Positions 1 through 14,300 of a DNA stretch of 64,000 nucleotides are shown piece by piece. The DNA is taken from contig OV121090.1 in NCBI GenBank assembly GCA_921293015.1, positions 21,838,304-21,902,303 of the forward strand, in the 5' to 3' direction. The translations under genes and the position numbers were made by a program. Every line of letters starts with the position of its first letter. The first letter of the stretch is position 1. The stretch is from Phorcus lineatus. Lineage: Eukaryota > Mollusca > Gastropoda > Trochida > Trochidae. The notes below the pieces were generated by a model. That model made no database searches and was not told the DNA's origin. It saw nothing but the letters and a program-made list of their open reading frames with translations.

Positions 1-3000
1 GTTAACTTGATACTCCCAATGTAACAAGCTAAATCTTAAAGTTTTCTATACCCTAGGTATTTTATCTACTTAACACCTTCACATTTGTATCTGCATCACT
101 AATTCTTCTATTGGGTTGATCAGTTTGAATAGTGAATAGTTTGATATTATAAAAATCCGTTTCAGTAGTGTAATTATCGTGTGGTTATAATAAATTCATG
201 TTATCATCGAAACACTTCTTTCAAAATTGTGAACTACAAGGTCTTTTTCCACACTCCACTTTTTTCTCCTCAAAGCGGTAGCTCAAGTAATATCTGCCTA
301 CGTTTACCTCTATTTACCTCTGACGCCTGATCATATGCAATCAACGTCAAATGTATAATTAGCGATTCCATTCTCACAGCCATTTGCAATTTCTTAGTGT
401 TGTCTTCATGACAGAACACTGTCATGTAATTGTTCTGTCATATAAACTGAAACTGAATCATGGCGTTGGCCTCGGTAACAGCAAGCAAATCCTTCATCCA
501 AGAAGAGTTTCCATTGGCTCGAATTTAAAAGAAATTAGGCTTGCAGCAGGAGACATATATCGGAAGCTTCAGAAAGTGTTCTAATTATATATATAATGAG
601 CTAAGTTACTTACAAATTTTAACCCACGTTCTTGTAATATGTAATATGTCAGACAATTTCCACATCAACGTCTTTGGAGGTATGAAAGCTCCCTTCAGCC
701 ATGATTTGCAAAGTAATCAAGCAATTTATCTGCATGAAACTGAATAAAGAAGTGACTGACATCCTTTGGCTATAAAACTACAGCCCTAAATTTCAACGGA
801 ATGTATTTCAAAGGATTTTTAAATGACACATTGTCAGGATACAGTCTGTTGTCTGCAGTCTCCTTTGTTCAAGTCCTCATAACAATGCAAAAGCCTTAGG
901 CTAACCCAGAGATTGAAAATAACTATTTGAAAAATAATATTTTAGATGAATAAGTTTTACATTTATCTTTAAGTGCATTCAATTCTATTACTTCCCTTTG
1001 AAGTATACATCTGGGATATTGTCAATTTTGCAACATAAATTTCCCCAATGAAAGATATCACTTGTTTGGCATAAAGTTATGAGGGTCGCCAGATGAAAGT
1101 TTTAGTTGTTTTCTGTCATCGAGTGATGTCCTATTGGGAATAATGTTAGTACGTTTTGCACAATGTCGTCATTATGTCATCTACATAGTGAGGCTACAAT
1201 GTCATGACATTGAATGTGTACGTCTTTCATTGAAAGTCACTTATCAATCATTTTGAGTAGAATCCCATGGGCTTAATTTTACAAACATTAGATGGGAGTC
1301 CGCTTTAACAACCCCAGTTGGTATATCTCACATTAGAAGACTTTTGGGTTAGATTCTATATACACTATAAGGATTATGTACGATGCAATTCAAGGAAATA
1401 ACCTGCAAAAGCCTTTCACGCAAAAGTCACGGCAATCTCCAATCCATACTTATTTCAAATAAGAAATCTGATAAGAGTTTAATTTAAACCAAAAAGAATG
1501 TTCACTCATGTATTTTGTTTAACAAAGTAGTCTTTGCCTGTATAACAGCTAATGAACTTTCTATAAAGTACAAAAAATGTTGTCATGTAACATGCCATAT
1601 AACAAAATATCCAATATCTGAAGAATTTAAATGTCGATGTACTCCACGGAACCAATTTTACAGGGTAATCAAGCAACAATGATGAGTGAGATTATACCAA
1701 TGAAATCATATTCCTTGGCAATATGAAAATTATTTGATGTTCTGAAAAAGGCCAACTATAGCATCATCCCTTAGAAATTGGTTTCTCTTCAAACTTCAAA
1801 GTGCTTAAAAGCTGGATGATCTCTTGCAATTTGTTGTTATGTTTATAAAATGAGATACATATGAATTTAATAACTTCGCAGAGAAATATAAACCTGGTAT
1901 CAATTTCTTGTTGCGAATTAGCATTTTAATACATGTTTCACGAGCTAATCATTCCGGTTTTTAGAAAGAATTTTTATAAACAGAACACTTTTTTTAGAGT
2001 TCATTTATTGCTTAAGGGCTATTGGTTCCTTTAGTGAATGGAATTTGTTTTCTGATCTTAAATAAATATTATCCGAATGTTTTACTATTGATTGAGACCA
2101 TTGTGACTTTTGAAAAAAATGATGATCATGTTGAAAGGTATTCAGATTAAACATCACCTTTTTCTTTGCTGATAACTAAATTGGAAAAATCATCTCATCT
2201 TTAGAAACTTACGGATAATGACGCCGCCACACTTACGAAGGTCTTACACAATGTAGTTTGGTTAAATGTTCATTTTTTTCACTTTACTGTATACAAGAAA
2301 GTATATGCACCTATATTACGAAATTATCATGTACTTTGAAATCTGTACAGATTTCTTCTGTACTTCAATTGCATTGATATAGGATACTCTTTTGACAATG
2401 CTTACAGTCATCATTCCTAAACCTATCACATTGTCATCGAGGTAATGAAGCCAGTTTATGTTCCTTGACAAGAATATATTACAGGATGATTTTCTGAGAA
2501 GAAAGAAGACTCTGCTTCAGTGAAAGTAATTTGGTTTTTATGATAGAAACATTAATGATGTTTTCAATTGTTTATGTCCTTCGGGTAACGACAATATTGT
2601 TTTTGAAGAACAAGAACAATATCTATTTTGGGTAAAAAAATCAATATCAGTAACATTTTAGTCGAAATTTCTTTAAATTTTATTTATAAAGACATTTATA
2701 ATGAATCTACGTTTTACATTTCGACAATGAATAATTCAGTCAAAATATACAAACACATTCACAGCATGATATTGTATTTTTTAATATTGGGGGCTACTTA
2801 ACTTATGTCTATGGGCGTATATAACTAATTTCAAATGACCTGATAACTTCTTTCTGAAATTGTTTAAATGAAAGGCCTTTCACCAGCAGTTCATTCAGTA
2901 GTACATAAACCTGATCTCACTCTTTGAGAGTTGTCATAAGAAGAGTTGCCGATTGAATGCCAGACAACCAAACATGCACCTCCTTCATTCCATAGTGCTT

Positions 3001-4659
3001 ACATCATTGTAGTTTGGATTTGATAATATTGTCAAAAGCCCCCTCCTTATTTTCTCCCAACAGAGGTTGCTCCGTCATAAATTCGAATACATCGAGAACT
3101 CTCTTGCTTCTCCGTGACACTTGGAGCAACGTCAGACGGGTCATGAATGTTCTCAGCAGGTCAAAGGGTACAGTCAAGTCGGAATTTGGGTTTTTATATC
3201 TTTCCATGCTTCTCACCCCTCCCTTTCCTAAGCTCTTTACTTCAGAATGAAATCATCAATGTTTAAATAGCTTTGTTACGACACTTGTCAACTTGAAAAA
3301 TACAATGCTCTCGACAGTAAATAAACTGCATATTGACTATTTTTCAATAATTCATTACTCTAAGCAAATACCTTCAGAAGTATACAGCACATGGAAGTAT
3401 CAGGGAGAGCATAATTTCGTAACCACAATTTACGAATAGATAAGTTGAAAGCCCTGCCATGAACTGCATCAAAAGCCTTGTCACGTTTGTTTGCGGCTAC
3501 GCGGTGGTAACAATAGTGAGAATGGAATCGCGGTATGAACATCAGCTACTGTTGCAGCCACTGTACCTCATCAGTAACGATCGGCCTGTTTGACTCTTCT
3601 GATTACCCAAGACGTGTCTTTGAAAGTTTCTCTGATAGTTACGTGGATCAATGGCCGGAAGGGAATTTATTTGTCTTCCTGAGTCTTGGATAAACAGCCC
3701 ATTATGGCGTCTGTGTCCAGACTAGTGTAAATAATTTCAGATGGTATGGCAATCTTTAAAGGCGCTGTAGCATGTATTTTCGAGCTCTAAGTGGCTATTT
3801 TAAAGCGCATGAGCACATAGGAACTAACTTAAACTTTCTATCGATGCGTAAGTCTAACTGTTCCTTAAAATATTCAATCAATGGTTAAAAAATTACGATA
3901 GCCAAAATGATAAATGAATGTCAAAAAGGGTTAGTAAACTAGAACATTTTTTTGGAAACGGCTGAACTAAAAATGTTTGAAGCTTTTGAATATATCTATT
4001 TACCTTATTATAATATACCCCCACTACAACGTAGTCGGGGGATATTAGAACTACTGGCTTGTCATCTTAGTGTTTAACATGTTGTAAAGATTATTTTAGT
4101 TTTTAAACCCGAACTAACTCACATACTTATAAAAGGAAATGTCCCTTTTGTTTCAACCAGGAACCCCGATAGGATTGTCCTTTAAATGAAATTTTAAGGC
4201 CATCCCTTTTTACAAACTAACACTGAGTGTTCTCGTAAACCATGTATTGATTGCATTAAAGATAAAGTTGAGGATGTGAATATGTCAATTGGGATGGTTT
4301 ATTCTAATTAAGGATCAATGAAAAAAGTTTATCTTTTGAACACAACAATGAGGTATAGCGATAAACCAACTATATTATCAACAGCACAGTGTTTATTGAC
4401 GTTGAGTATATTCATCTAGAGAGATATATGCGAATCCTTCCATCTCTGCACATGCAACTGCCACTAAGTGATGTCATAAAACCAGCATAAAATCCATTTA
4501 CTCGAATTATCTGGATGTGCAAATTTGCAAATTGGCAATCGAAAGATGAAAGGCATATTTTTTAAAGCTTTGCTCGGTACGAAAGGAAGCGATGCACACC
4601 AAAAAAACTATTTTAACACTATATGACATTTCCTTTATTGTAAAAACTTATTTCACAAA

Positions 4660-4870
4660 ATCTTGACAAGCTGTAGCTCGTTCGGCTTTGGATCTGGAGG
4701 TCGGTTGTTCGAATTCCCCCAAGGGCTCGGCAACTTTGTCTGCAGTAGAGATTTGTTCTACACGCAGTAAGGTTTGGGCGCAATGCTTCATTGAATTTCA
4801 GCCACGGTTAGCTAGTTCCAGCCGATGCCCGCAGCTTTCACCGTCATGCCAAGCTTATTACTTTATACCA
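4660..4870 (+). mobile_element. tRNA-derived SINE, diverged copy
   Basis: The order of segments matches the better copies at 21631-21905 and 47899-48221: a tRNA-like head with a degraded A box, a B box reading ggttgttcgaattcc, then ggctcggcaactttgtctgcagtagag, and a body that includes ttctacacgcag and gctagttccagccgatg. The 3' part is missing, so the copy is truncated and surely inactive. Confidence 0.7.
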
Positions 4871-4982
4871 TATGTAATATTTCATTCTAATAATGCTTTT
4901 CAACCTTTTTACCATCAGCATGCTTCCATTTATGTATTCATTGTAACGAGTATGAAAAAAAAAATTCAAGCAATATGTTTAA

Positions 4983-5409
4983 AATTCTCTCCTCACAGAG
5001 GTAGCTCCGTCATAAATTCCTATACGACCTGTCTTAATACGAAGATTTCTCGGTCTTCAGGTAGTTCCCCCTACCGGCGCAATATTGCAACTTAAAATAT
5101 CTGGCATTGTTTCAGTCAATGAAAACACCGAATGCATGAATAACATATTTGTTGTCACACAGGCCAACGCAATCATGCAGTCGCAAAATGAGGCGTATGT
5201 GTTCAGGAAAGACGACTCAAAGTGAAAGGTGCATATATTCGAATAAAGTTTAGCTTTTGGAAAGCTTACGGAAATAACTATAATGATACATTTGGAGACA
5301 CCGTCGCTGATTGCATAACAAACTTTGATTGCATCCAATCAGCATTCTATATTTCGTGCCCGAGAAACCATCGTGTTAAGACAGGAGCTACCTCTGTTGG
5401 GAGAGAATT
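4983..5409. mobile_element. Foldback/MITE with about 26-bp terminal inverted repeats
   Basis: The left end (4983-5008) and the reverse complement of the right end (5384-5409) share aattctctcc and acagaggtagctcc with two mismatches. No transposase frame lies between. Related sequence is seen near 3050, 16555-16636 and 61455-61535, so this is a dispersed non-autonomous DNA-element family. Confidence 0.65.
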
Positions 5410-6194
5410 ATGTTTTAGCTAGATTGTATTTCAGTCGTAATCTTGAAGCAGATCTCATTCTCGATCTGGAAATAGATTACTTTCTTGATTATAAAAAAAC
5501 AAATACAATGTTGATATATAACACGCCCACGGTATGTTTCAAAGTTATCGTTTCTTTGCTGAGAGAGATTTTGTAGTTTGATACAGAAACTGTATGCATG
5601 GCAATAACAATAGTTCCTAATTAAATTAATATCCTCTTGTCTCACCTACTTTGTATAATGAAAAGTTATTTCTGGCATATATATATTATATTACTTCTGA
5701 TATTAATGTAGAATCGGTTTCTTAAGGTTAGTTTCAAAAGTATTTAATCAGAAGTAAAATGCGTTAGAAATATTTGTAATTAGATTTCAAATACCAAAGA
5801 ATATATAGATATGAGTTCTGTTACGGCGATAAAAACGGAGAGCAAATTGGTGCTACGAATTTTTCCTGTTGCGAATGTGTGAGTGACGGACGCACGTTCT
5901 AGGAGCGCCCAGAAAATCCATTGGTATAGTATCCGGAAATTAATTTTTGAGAGGCCTAAAGAAATAATGTATATTTAAGAAAAAAAGAGAAAGTAATCCA
6001 CTTGAAAGGACTCTTTTTAGAGCACAATAGCGATCTCCAAAAATAATATATTAAAACCATCCAATCATATTTGGTAAGGGATAATATTACTTATAAAAGG
6101 ATACGAGGTGGCAAAAAAATTAAAGAGGTTTATCAACCGCCGCCGCGGACTCTGGATAAGTATGATGAATACACCGTTTACCACAAGCCCATAC

Positions 6195-6450
6195 GGTGAG
6201 GGGAGGTGGGGTTTGGCGCCGTTTTCAAGGGTATTTCTCTTAGATCACGGCCGCTAGTACCTTTGCAGGATGAAAGCCTGCAACAAAAATTTTGGCTATA
6301 CATTGTGAAGGAACCTGCGAGCAACGGCTGGAACTGGCGAGCCATGGTTGGTACCGATCTGAAATTCAATGGAAACATTACACCCAAACCTTGCTACGTT
6401 TCCTCCCTCCCTGTTCTTCACATTCGGAAGGATTTACCACTACCGGGTCG
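6195..6450 (-). mobile_element. tRNA-derived SINE body, 5'-truncated
   Basis: Read on the minus strand this matches the 3' two thirds of the SINE at 47899-48221. Shared features are the segment around gggtttggcgccgttttcaag, the cacggccgctagtacc motif and gcctgcaacaaaa. The tRNA-like head is absent. Open frames across it are accidental. Confidence 0.6.
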
Positions 6451-7033
6451 GCAATAAATAAGCATAGAAGTGATTTGGGTTAGCTATGGATAATTTTAAA
6501 ATTTTAATGCTCATCTATACACCATGTGAAGTGTTGTCAGTCGTCTACTAACACCTGGGTCAAAATTTCCTTGAGGAGTTTATTCCTAACTTTATCATTG
6601 ATACAAGGGGAAAGGTGTGCTAGACAACCTGTAGTCGTTTTCATTTTTTCACTTTATATAGTTCCAACGCGTCTCTATATATTACCATGTACTCGGTAAC
6701 ACATGACAAGCAGGTTCAAACCTCTATCACAGCTCAATGATATATTTAAAACACACAGTTGGCGATTTCCCACAAGACAAAGATAACGTAATTCCGCAAC
6801 TTCTACATTTTAATCAAATTAATTCTCATGAAATTGCTAACAATCACCTCTATTTAAAAAGCAAAATAACCACTTCCATGCAAATACAATTTCAGACATA
6901 AAAATTAAGAATTTTGTAAAAAAAATATATATTTCACAGGTATTGTCTTATCTCAACAGGTCACGTGATCTTATGTCCTCTTCTGAGACAGAGTTATCTT
7001 GGTTCTTTCTCGAAGAACATTCCTATCGGCAGC

Positions 7034-8297
7034 ATGTGGCGGTTAAGTGTTCTCTCAATTATACTCGTCTCAGTTTTGGGGGAGGGACCGTTTGAGTATA
7101 CGATACATCAATTCCAGGGACATTGTGATCCAGATGGAGAGTGTACGTATACACTCCAGATTCCTGCTCATGAAGCTCTCCAGAACCCTGGAGTGGTTGA
7201 CAACAGAACGGCCTCAGCCATCGTGTCTCATCTGGAGCGCCATGACAAGCAGATTCTGCAGCTTTTAGGCTACTTTGGTGACAATGACACGTCAGCTACG
7301 AACATTCTGGGCGAGTTGGCTGAGCTGAAGGAATCGAACAAAAAGCTTAATAACCTTGTCCAGATTTTGGTTGGAGAAACTGCCCAACTTCAGAGAGAGA
7401 ATACAGATCTGAAGGTTGACTTAGAAAATCTGAACACCTCTCTGACGGGCAAGATCGTCATCGGAGGCGGTAAGGTTATTGCGATGACTTCAAAGTTAAA
7501 AAGACAAATGGCATACCAACTTTTGCTTTAAAGTATAATTTTAAATCTAATCTGTTAAGTACAATGCATCCTCGGTCACCTTGGACATTTTATGCCGATA
7601 CTCTTTACAGGTCACACCTGGAAATCTTCATTTGGAAAATCTGAACTGAAATTACCCGCCCTTGATTTCAATAAGCCAGTGAAATTGCTATGTCGTTTGG
7701 AACTGCGAGCCTCTTAGAAATCTTTTAACAACACGCTTCAGTCTTCCTTTGAGGAAGTTAGTTTGCAATTTCACTCATTGGCTCATCATTTCATGTTTTC
7801 AGCTATTTAGAAGGAACGGTTTCTTTTTAAGTTTAAAGTTCGAATTTTAAAGTTTAAAATTCAGAGTTGCTAAAAATATACTTCAAAAACTCATATCAAA
7901 CCGTTAGATTGGGATATTGTTACAAAACAAGACTCAAGGGCAGGTAATTTCAGTACAGATTTTCCTGACGATGATTCCCAGGGGTGAAATGTGCAGAGTA
8001 CCAAAAGCCCGAGTGATGAATACAGTGACACTATAAAGGATTTATGTTGCAAAATTGATCGAACAACGAACAGTAGCGCCCGTCAAATATTCAAACGTGA
8101 TAGGTCATTAAGAAAATATCTGAACAGATAAAGGACAGTATATAGTGTTTGATAAGTAATATGTCTTGTAATTTGTATTTATGTAATTTGGAAGTGTAAG
8201 ATATATATATTTATATATACTTCTGCACATATCTAGGACTGTGTTTATATTTTCATTTAAAACGAGTGATATCATTTGTCATTTGGAGATAAATATC

Positions 8298-8380
<83 letters not shown>

Positions 8381-11300
8381 TAAAGTTCACAATATTGAGA
8401 TTGATGTTTTCGATATTCGAATCAAACCGAAACAATATGTCATTTAATCCACAGAGTGTCTCTTTAAGCAATTAGTAATAGCATTGCTCGCATAGAAGTT
8501 TTATTACGTATTGAGATATGTAAAAAAAATTACTTAGGGGGCAAAAAGGAAAACGCGAAGACGTGCATTTTAAACTTTAATGTTATCGAAACATCATTTA
8601 ATGATTTCTGGGGAGAATAATGCTTGAAACGCAAATATTAAAACCAATTTTTAATCATTTCCACGATACTTGCGCAGTGACCAAATATAAGCGTTAAAGG
8701 GACAATGGCTCGTTTTGTTTTAGATAAATAAAGTGATCCCAAGAAAACGAAAACGGTGTTTCAAATTACAAGACAATTGTTTTAAATCAGATGAATCTGT
8801 TTTAAAGGGGCAGTAGCACGTGGTTTAGATGAATAAAGTTATCCGACAAAATTGAAAGTAAATGTTACCAATTGCAAGACAATGTTTTTAATCAAAAGAA
8901 ACAGAAATATTTTAAAAGCAACTTGCAATGATAAGAAGTTGTTCAAAAAATTTGGCCGCCTGTTATTTGTGGTGGATACGTCTTCATATACGACTACTGA
9001 TGACCGTAGTCGACCATGTCGAGTCGTGAGATGTTTGACTCTCTGAAGACAACACATTTGGCGTAAAATAATGTTGGTGGGGGATATTTGAAGAAATAAA
9101 ATTTTCAAAAAAACGTGCTACAACCCCTTTAAACGAACGTGACATGGCCACCATTGTTTTTTTTTAAACATTATTATTTTCTTTACGGCTACAGAGGATC
9201 GGGTTGAGTATTGAAATATTTGGACCCTCTGAAGGTAATTCAATCAGCAATATAATGTTTATTTGAGAAAGTTTGAAGAAATAAATATTTCTGTTAAAAA
9301 GAACGTGCTACAGCCTCTTTGAATAAAAACTTGCTATATTTTTCTCTAGTTTCTCTAACATCGGAGCAGGTTGACATTTTTATTGAATTTGTACATTTTA
9401 TTGAAGCACTTGTATCTTATTTTAACACAGTCTCATTAAAATGAAATCTAAATGTTCCACAATATTACGAGTAACGTAGTGCAGCAATATTAGATTTTAT
9501 TTTAATGAGATTGATTTTAACAAGACCACTGTGTCGAATAGACTGTCTTGTTCGGGCGAATACATCACGTTTGAATCTGCACCGATCGCGATCGCAAGAC
9601 ACTAAAATAATGAAATGTCCTTTCTTTTTCATTCTTCTTCACTATGACATACTGTATCTTAATCAGCATTCAAATTGATCTGTCGTGAAAAGCACTTTTA
9701 ATCAAGTAAAAACAAACCGTGTCACTTTGTTCATATGTGCACATATGAAGTTTTGAAACTTCATTCGCATAAACGGGAACTCCAATATCTTAGCTACAAC
9801 GCCGTGTGTCTCTTTCGTAAAAATCTTTACACGTGCTTACATTATATTCAATCAAATGTGTACATGAAAAATGGATGAAAATAATCCATTCTTAATTCCA
9901 TACTCGTTTCATAAAAGTCATATTGCATACATGATCGGGTAATAATATATTGTATTTGAAAATTGTGAAATGAGTTTTAAAAACCATTTTATACCCAAAC
10001 TTTCGCCTTATATAATGAGGTCATTCCTGAACATTTGATTTTTCTAATCGACTATCTATAGTTACAATTGTCTGGCCGAGGAAAAGATAAGGAACACACT
10101 TTGTTTCACATTGGAGTAAAATCACGTGATATAACTGGTGATTCTAGAATAATTAATTTCAGTATTCCCTCAATATATAATAGTACATGTTTGCGCACTT
10201 TCATCTAACCTCTCATTCATATTTCTAAATTTGTTTCTTTATATTGAATGAATTATTAAATTTCAGTGCCTATTATTCTACTTTCGAACTTTTCTACATT
10301 TGTGTTCTTTCTTTCACCTAACAATTTCCTTCGTTTATTCATTCGATCTCCTGCCTTAGTTCACCCTCATTATTCGTTATCAGCCAAGGAGGGTAGTATG
10401 GTCAACATTAACTCTTAAAGTCACTGCCTTATCACAAATTCGGCTTCATAATGGGACAGAGCTTTCAACAAAGAAAGAGCCGATTTATGAAAACAATTTC
10501 GCTTCATAAAGGGAAAATCTGTATTACTGATGACAATTTATAACAAATTTAAACATCCAAAATCCAAAAATAAATAGTTATGGTATAAAAAAAATCCCAT
10601 TTTCATGGATGATAGTTAGTTGAATAACCTATCAAACACTATCTACTCTAATCTATTCTTTTCTCTGATTTGCATAAATATCTCGTATTAGGTTTGACTA
10701 CAAGGTTTGATGTTTGATGGTCAACAGGAAATCTTTTAAACGTAACTAAACTGAACCGAACAGCATTTAGGTAATACTTTAACAACGTCAGTAGTGAAAT
10801 TAAACCAGTGCTAACGTTTGGCATATGCGACCCAAACAACACACGAGGATTCCCTAGGGACAATCAGATACACAAGTTTTGTATCTGAATCGAAGACGTC
10901 TTATTCAAGAACGAACACTTATTAGCAACATTTTGTAAGTTTAATAGAAATGCTTTATTTCTGTTTTTCCGTCATGAAATTTTAGATCATACTGATCATC
11001 ATTCTTTACGTGTCAATTCATCCATGCATTTATTCATTATTCTATTCCAGATTACTGTTCATCTGCCCCTTGCGCTCATAACGGTACATGCCAGAACCTC
11101 AATGATCGTTACCTGTGTGTGTGTAAACCAGGCTACACCGGACATATCTGTGAGACAGGTAAGGTTTCATATTACATGCAACAAAGTTCATATATTTATC
11201 AATTTTGATGAAAATGGCTTCTCTTTCCCTCCTCAAAAAATGCTACTCAAGGTGTTTCTCGCCACGTAACCTCCGTCATAAGTGCACGATATTTCGGAGT

Positions 11301-14300
11301 TTTAATTTTGAAAATTATTACCACGGATACCAATATCGCAGTGACGTTTGACTTCCCTTACATTCATATTGTAAGAAATATGAGCATAACGCACACTATA
11401 TTGACCCCAGCTTCCACAGATTAAATACAGGAACAGACGAAATGCTCACTTTTTCTGACAACCAATCAAGAGTCAAGTCTGTAGTTCATAAAATGCTACA
11501 TTTGCATCAGAGGTTACGAGAAGAATGAAGACGCATTCTGAACTGAAACAACCCAAGAGACCATGTAGCGAGATGCTTGTTTAGAGTGTGGTTTGGATAA
11601 GGAGTTTAAAAACAGCAAGGCAGGAATTGGTAATATTTCGTAAATGTGTCCTGAAAGACATTGCCATAATCAAAATGCCAATTTGACATTTCTTGTATAT
11701 TCTTCGCAAATTAATACACACCCACGATTTTCTGTCGGTACAAAATAACAACTTTCTGGATCTAATTGCAGAGCTTGAAATTATCAAATGCCGGTTTCTC
11801 CGGGTTTTTACTTACAAACTTAATTTACGTTGAAACGGGGAAAGGCAAACGATTACCAATTCTCATGAATCATTTTTAATGTGTCTGCGATGCAAATATG
11901 TTCTCTTAAACAGCACTCACTCCGACACGTGGCATTTATCGCTTAGAATTCACATTGAAATTCGTCTCGTGGGATGAATAGGTAAATTTGAACATTTTGA
12001 ATGAATGATATCATGGAATTATAATTTTTTAACTATAAGATCGATACTACAAATTTCGGAGAACATTACATTCCCAAATCGGTTTGGTGATTTGCAAGAC
12101 ACAATAAAAGGTAATGAAAAATGATGGGCGTGTACAAGTAATGAACATTATAATATTTTATTGGTTTTTGTAACTCAACAATTTATCATCATTGTCAGGA
12201 GGCTGAAATGTTAATGTGATGTCAAAATAAAGTATCGGTACATAAAGCTAGTCGACAAGTATGAATTCGATAAATATTGGTCGACACTGTATAAGGATTC
12301 GCTTTAAATATGAGGGCGAGCAGTAAACTGCGAAATGAATTTCAATTCGTTAAACCTTGTCTTTGCACATTTAATAACAAATCTTACATGTTTGCAAGAA
12401 GCTCGTTTATAATTCTTTTTTGTGTCTCTGGTCTGAAGGATGTCTTTGATTTAAAGAGTTTTATACAAGCGGTACTTTTAGCTTGGACAGCAGTGCTCAT
12501 ACCTGTGCACGGCTAAGCAGACTATCCTTCTGTACAACGTTTGTTTTACCTTTAGTAATTGATCATAAATGTTTTTCTAAATTTGAAACCGTGGAGCACG
12601 GTGTTGTAGTGGTTAGCGCGCTGGCCTCTCACGCTAACGGCCCGGGTTCGAATCCAGATGGAAACACCAAACATTTGTAACTTGACCGTTACACTGTTTT
12701 TTTGTCCTTGGGCAAGGCACTTCATACACATTGAGCCAATCCACCTAGCTGTACAATTGGGTACATGAATACGGGATGTATGGACCTATATGGTTTCGCG
12801 CAGAGTAGCTGCATCGAAAGTACAATTCTTTCAGGCGCTTTCAGCATGTTGTGGATGGACTACGGCGCACAATTAGTACCCATTTATTATTATTATTATT
12901 ATTATTATTGAATTGTGATATCTTATTTTTCAAAACACAGAGATCGACGAATGTTCCGCCAGCCCGTGTGAGCATGGTAACTGTACTGATCTGATAGGAG
13001 AATATCGCTGTATCTGTGAGAATGGCTACACTGGCAAAGACTGTCAAGTCAGTAAGTATTCTCTGTCAAAGATTTCATCAGATATTACCTCGTCTGTACA
13101 GAGGATATCGTCGTTGGTGTGAAAGTTTACACTGGCTCAGAATGCCGTCAGAAAATATTTTATTGCCATACATTCACCCTGTTGTCACCTCGTTTGTAGT
13201 GAGAATATCTTCGTTGGTCGTAATTATTATGCTGACTATTCCTGGCTTGTCAGTAAGTATAACCTTGTTAAAGATTCCATCTGGTACTACCTCGTTTGGA
13301 GAATATATTTACTCGCGTGAGAATGGTTACACTGGCTAAGACCCGGTAGTCAGTATTTCACATCCGTTTGCGCGAAATGGTTTCGCTGGCTAAGATTGGC
13401 GAAGTCAGTTAATGTTTAATCATCTTATATTTGATGTGATGCTTATCACACCTTTTGGTAAGAGAATGTTGATGTTGCTGTGGAAATTGTTTCACTTGCA
13501 AAGAGTAGGTATTGAATGATAATATATCATATATCACCTCGCTTGAAATGAACATTCGTACCTAAACGAGTGTTTTAATTAGAAAAGACTTAGAAATTAG
13601 TTTTCCATGGTCATATATCTATTTTGGTATTATTTAGTTTTGAATGAGAATTCGTAACTGTGAGATAATTGGGTAGCCTTTCAAAATCGGTAAGAATATC
13701 AGTTTGGTGTGAGAATATGGTTCTTATCATTCGAGTGACTTCACTAGCAAATCGACAAATCAGAAAGTATTCAAATCAATATTCAATATATTCCACATGG
13801 TCTTACCTTTTTTGATATGGGAATACAACGATTTGAATGGGTTCAGTGGTAGGTACTGCCAAGTCAGTTAAATATTACATATTAAATATTATTGCACTTC
13901 AGTTCATTCGAAGTAACCCAGCTGGATATGTTATTACATTTACTCGTATATTTCTCTTGTGAGATTTGTTTCACTTGAAACCACATTCAGATCTGCTACT
14001 GTGCCAATATTTTATATATATTGAAAGAAAATAGGAAATAATCGTGTGGATCCAATTTCTATGGCTCTTTATGAATTCAAAAATTCTCGTTTTCAGAAAC
14101 GATACCTCAGAAGCATTAATATATAGTTTATGGAATCAAAAGGTTAAACATTTGAGGAACACTGATACTAAATATCATATCAGATCAATAAGATAACTGG
14201 TTGTCCTAAAAGGTCGTATCATCATTTATTTCATCAAGTCGTAAAAGTAAGTCGTTTCAAAATATCGCATCATGAGTAATCTTAGCTTGTGTTTATTCAA

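Larger units (their letters stand above)
1..6960. other. Intergenic region without a recognisable gene
   Basis: AT-rich DNA in which I see no exon with family similarity. The open frames here are short, lack domains and overlap repeats. It holds a fragment of the repeat family also found at 23454-24226 (about 3755-3990), a hairpin with C5/G6 arms at about 4019-4042, a foldback element at 4983-5409 and SINE remnants at about 4660-4870 and 6195-6450. A possible splice acceptor (tctcaacag) ends at 6960, so the next gene may have a non-coding first exon somewhere in this stretch. Confidence 0.7.
7470..11050. other. Intron 1 of the EGF/fibrinogen gene, rich in MITEs
   Basis: The intron begins gtaagg at 7470 and ends tattccag at 11050. 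It contains a diverged MITE (about 8010-8470) with an (AT)n tract, a MITE with 21-bp inverted ends (8801-9133), a second partial copy of that family ending near 9322, and a small palindrome (9431-9510). Nothing between 9520 and 11050 looks coding. Confidence 0.75.

Noticed and set aside
5057..5422. Frames of 66-93 residues on both strands
   Set aside because: They cover a MITE and lack similarity, splice context or codon bias.
8241..8471. Open frames of 68-72 residues rich in Ile-Tyr repeats on both strands
   Set aside because: They are translations of the (AT)n microsatellite.
12592..12670. tRNA gene
   Set aside because: A and B boxes are present, but the acceptor and anticodon arms do not fold properly and a SINE body follows; the same holds for the heads at 21631 and near 48221.
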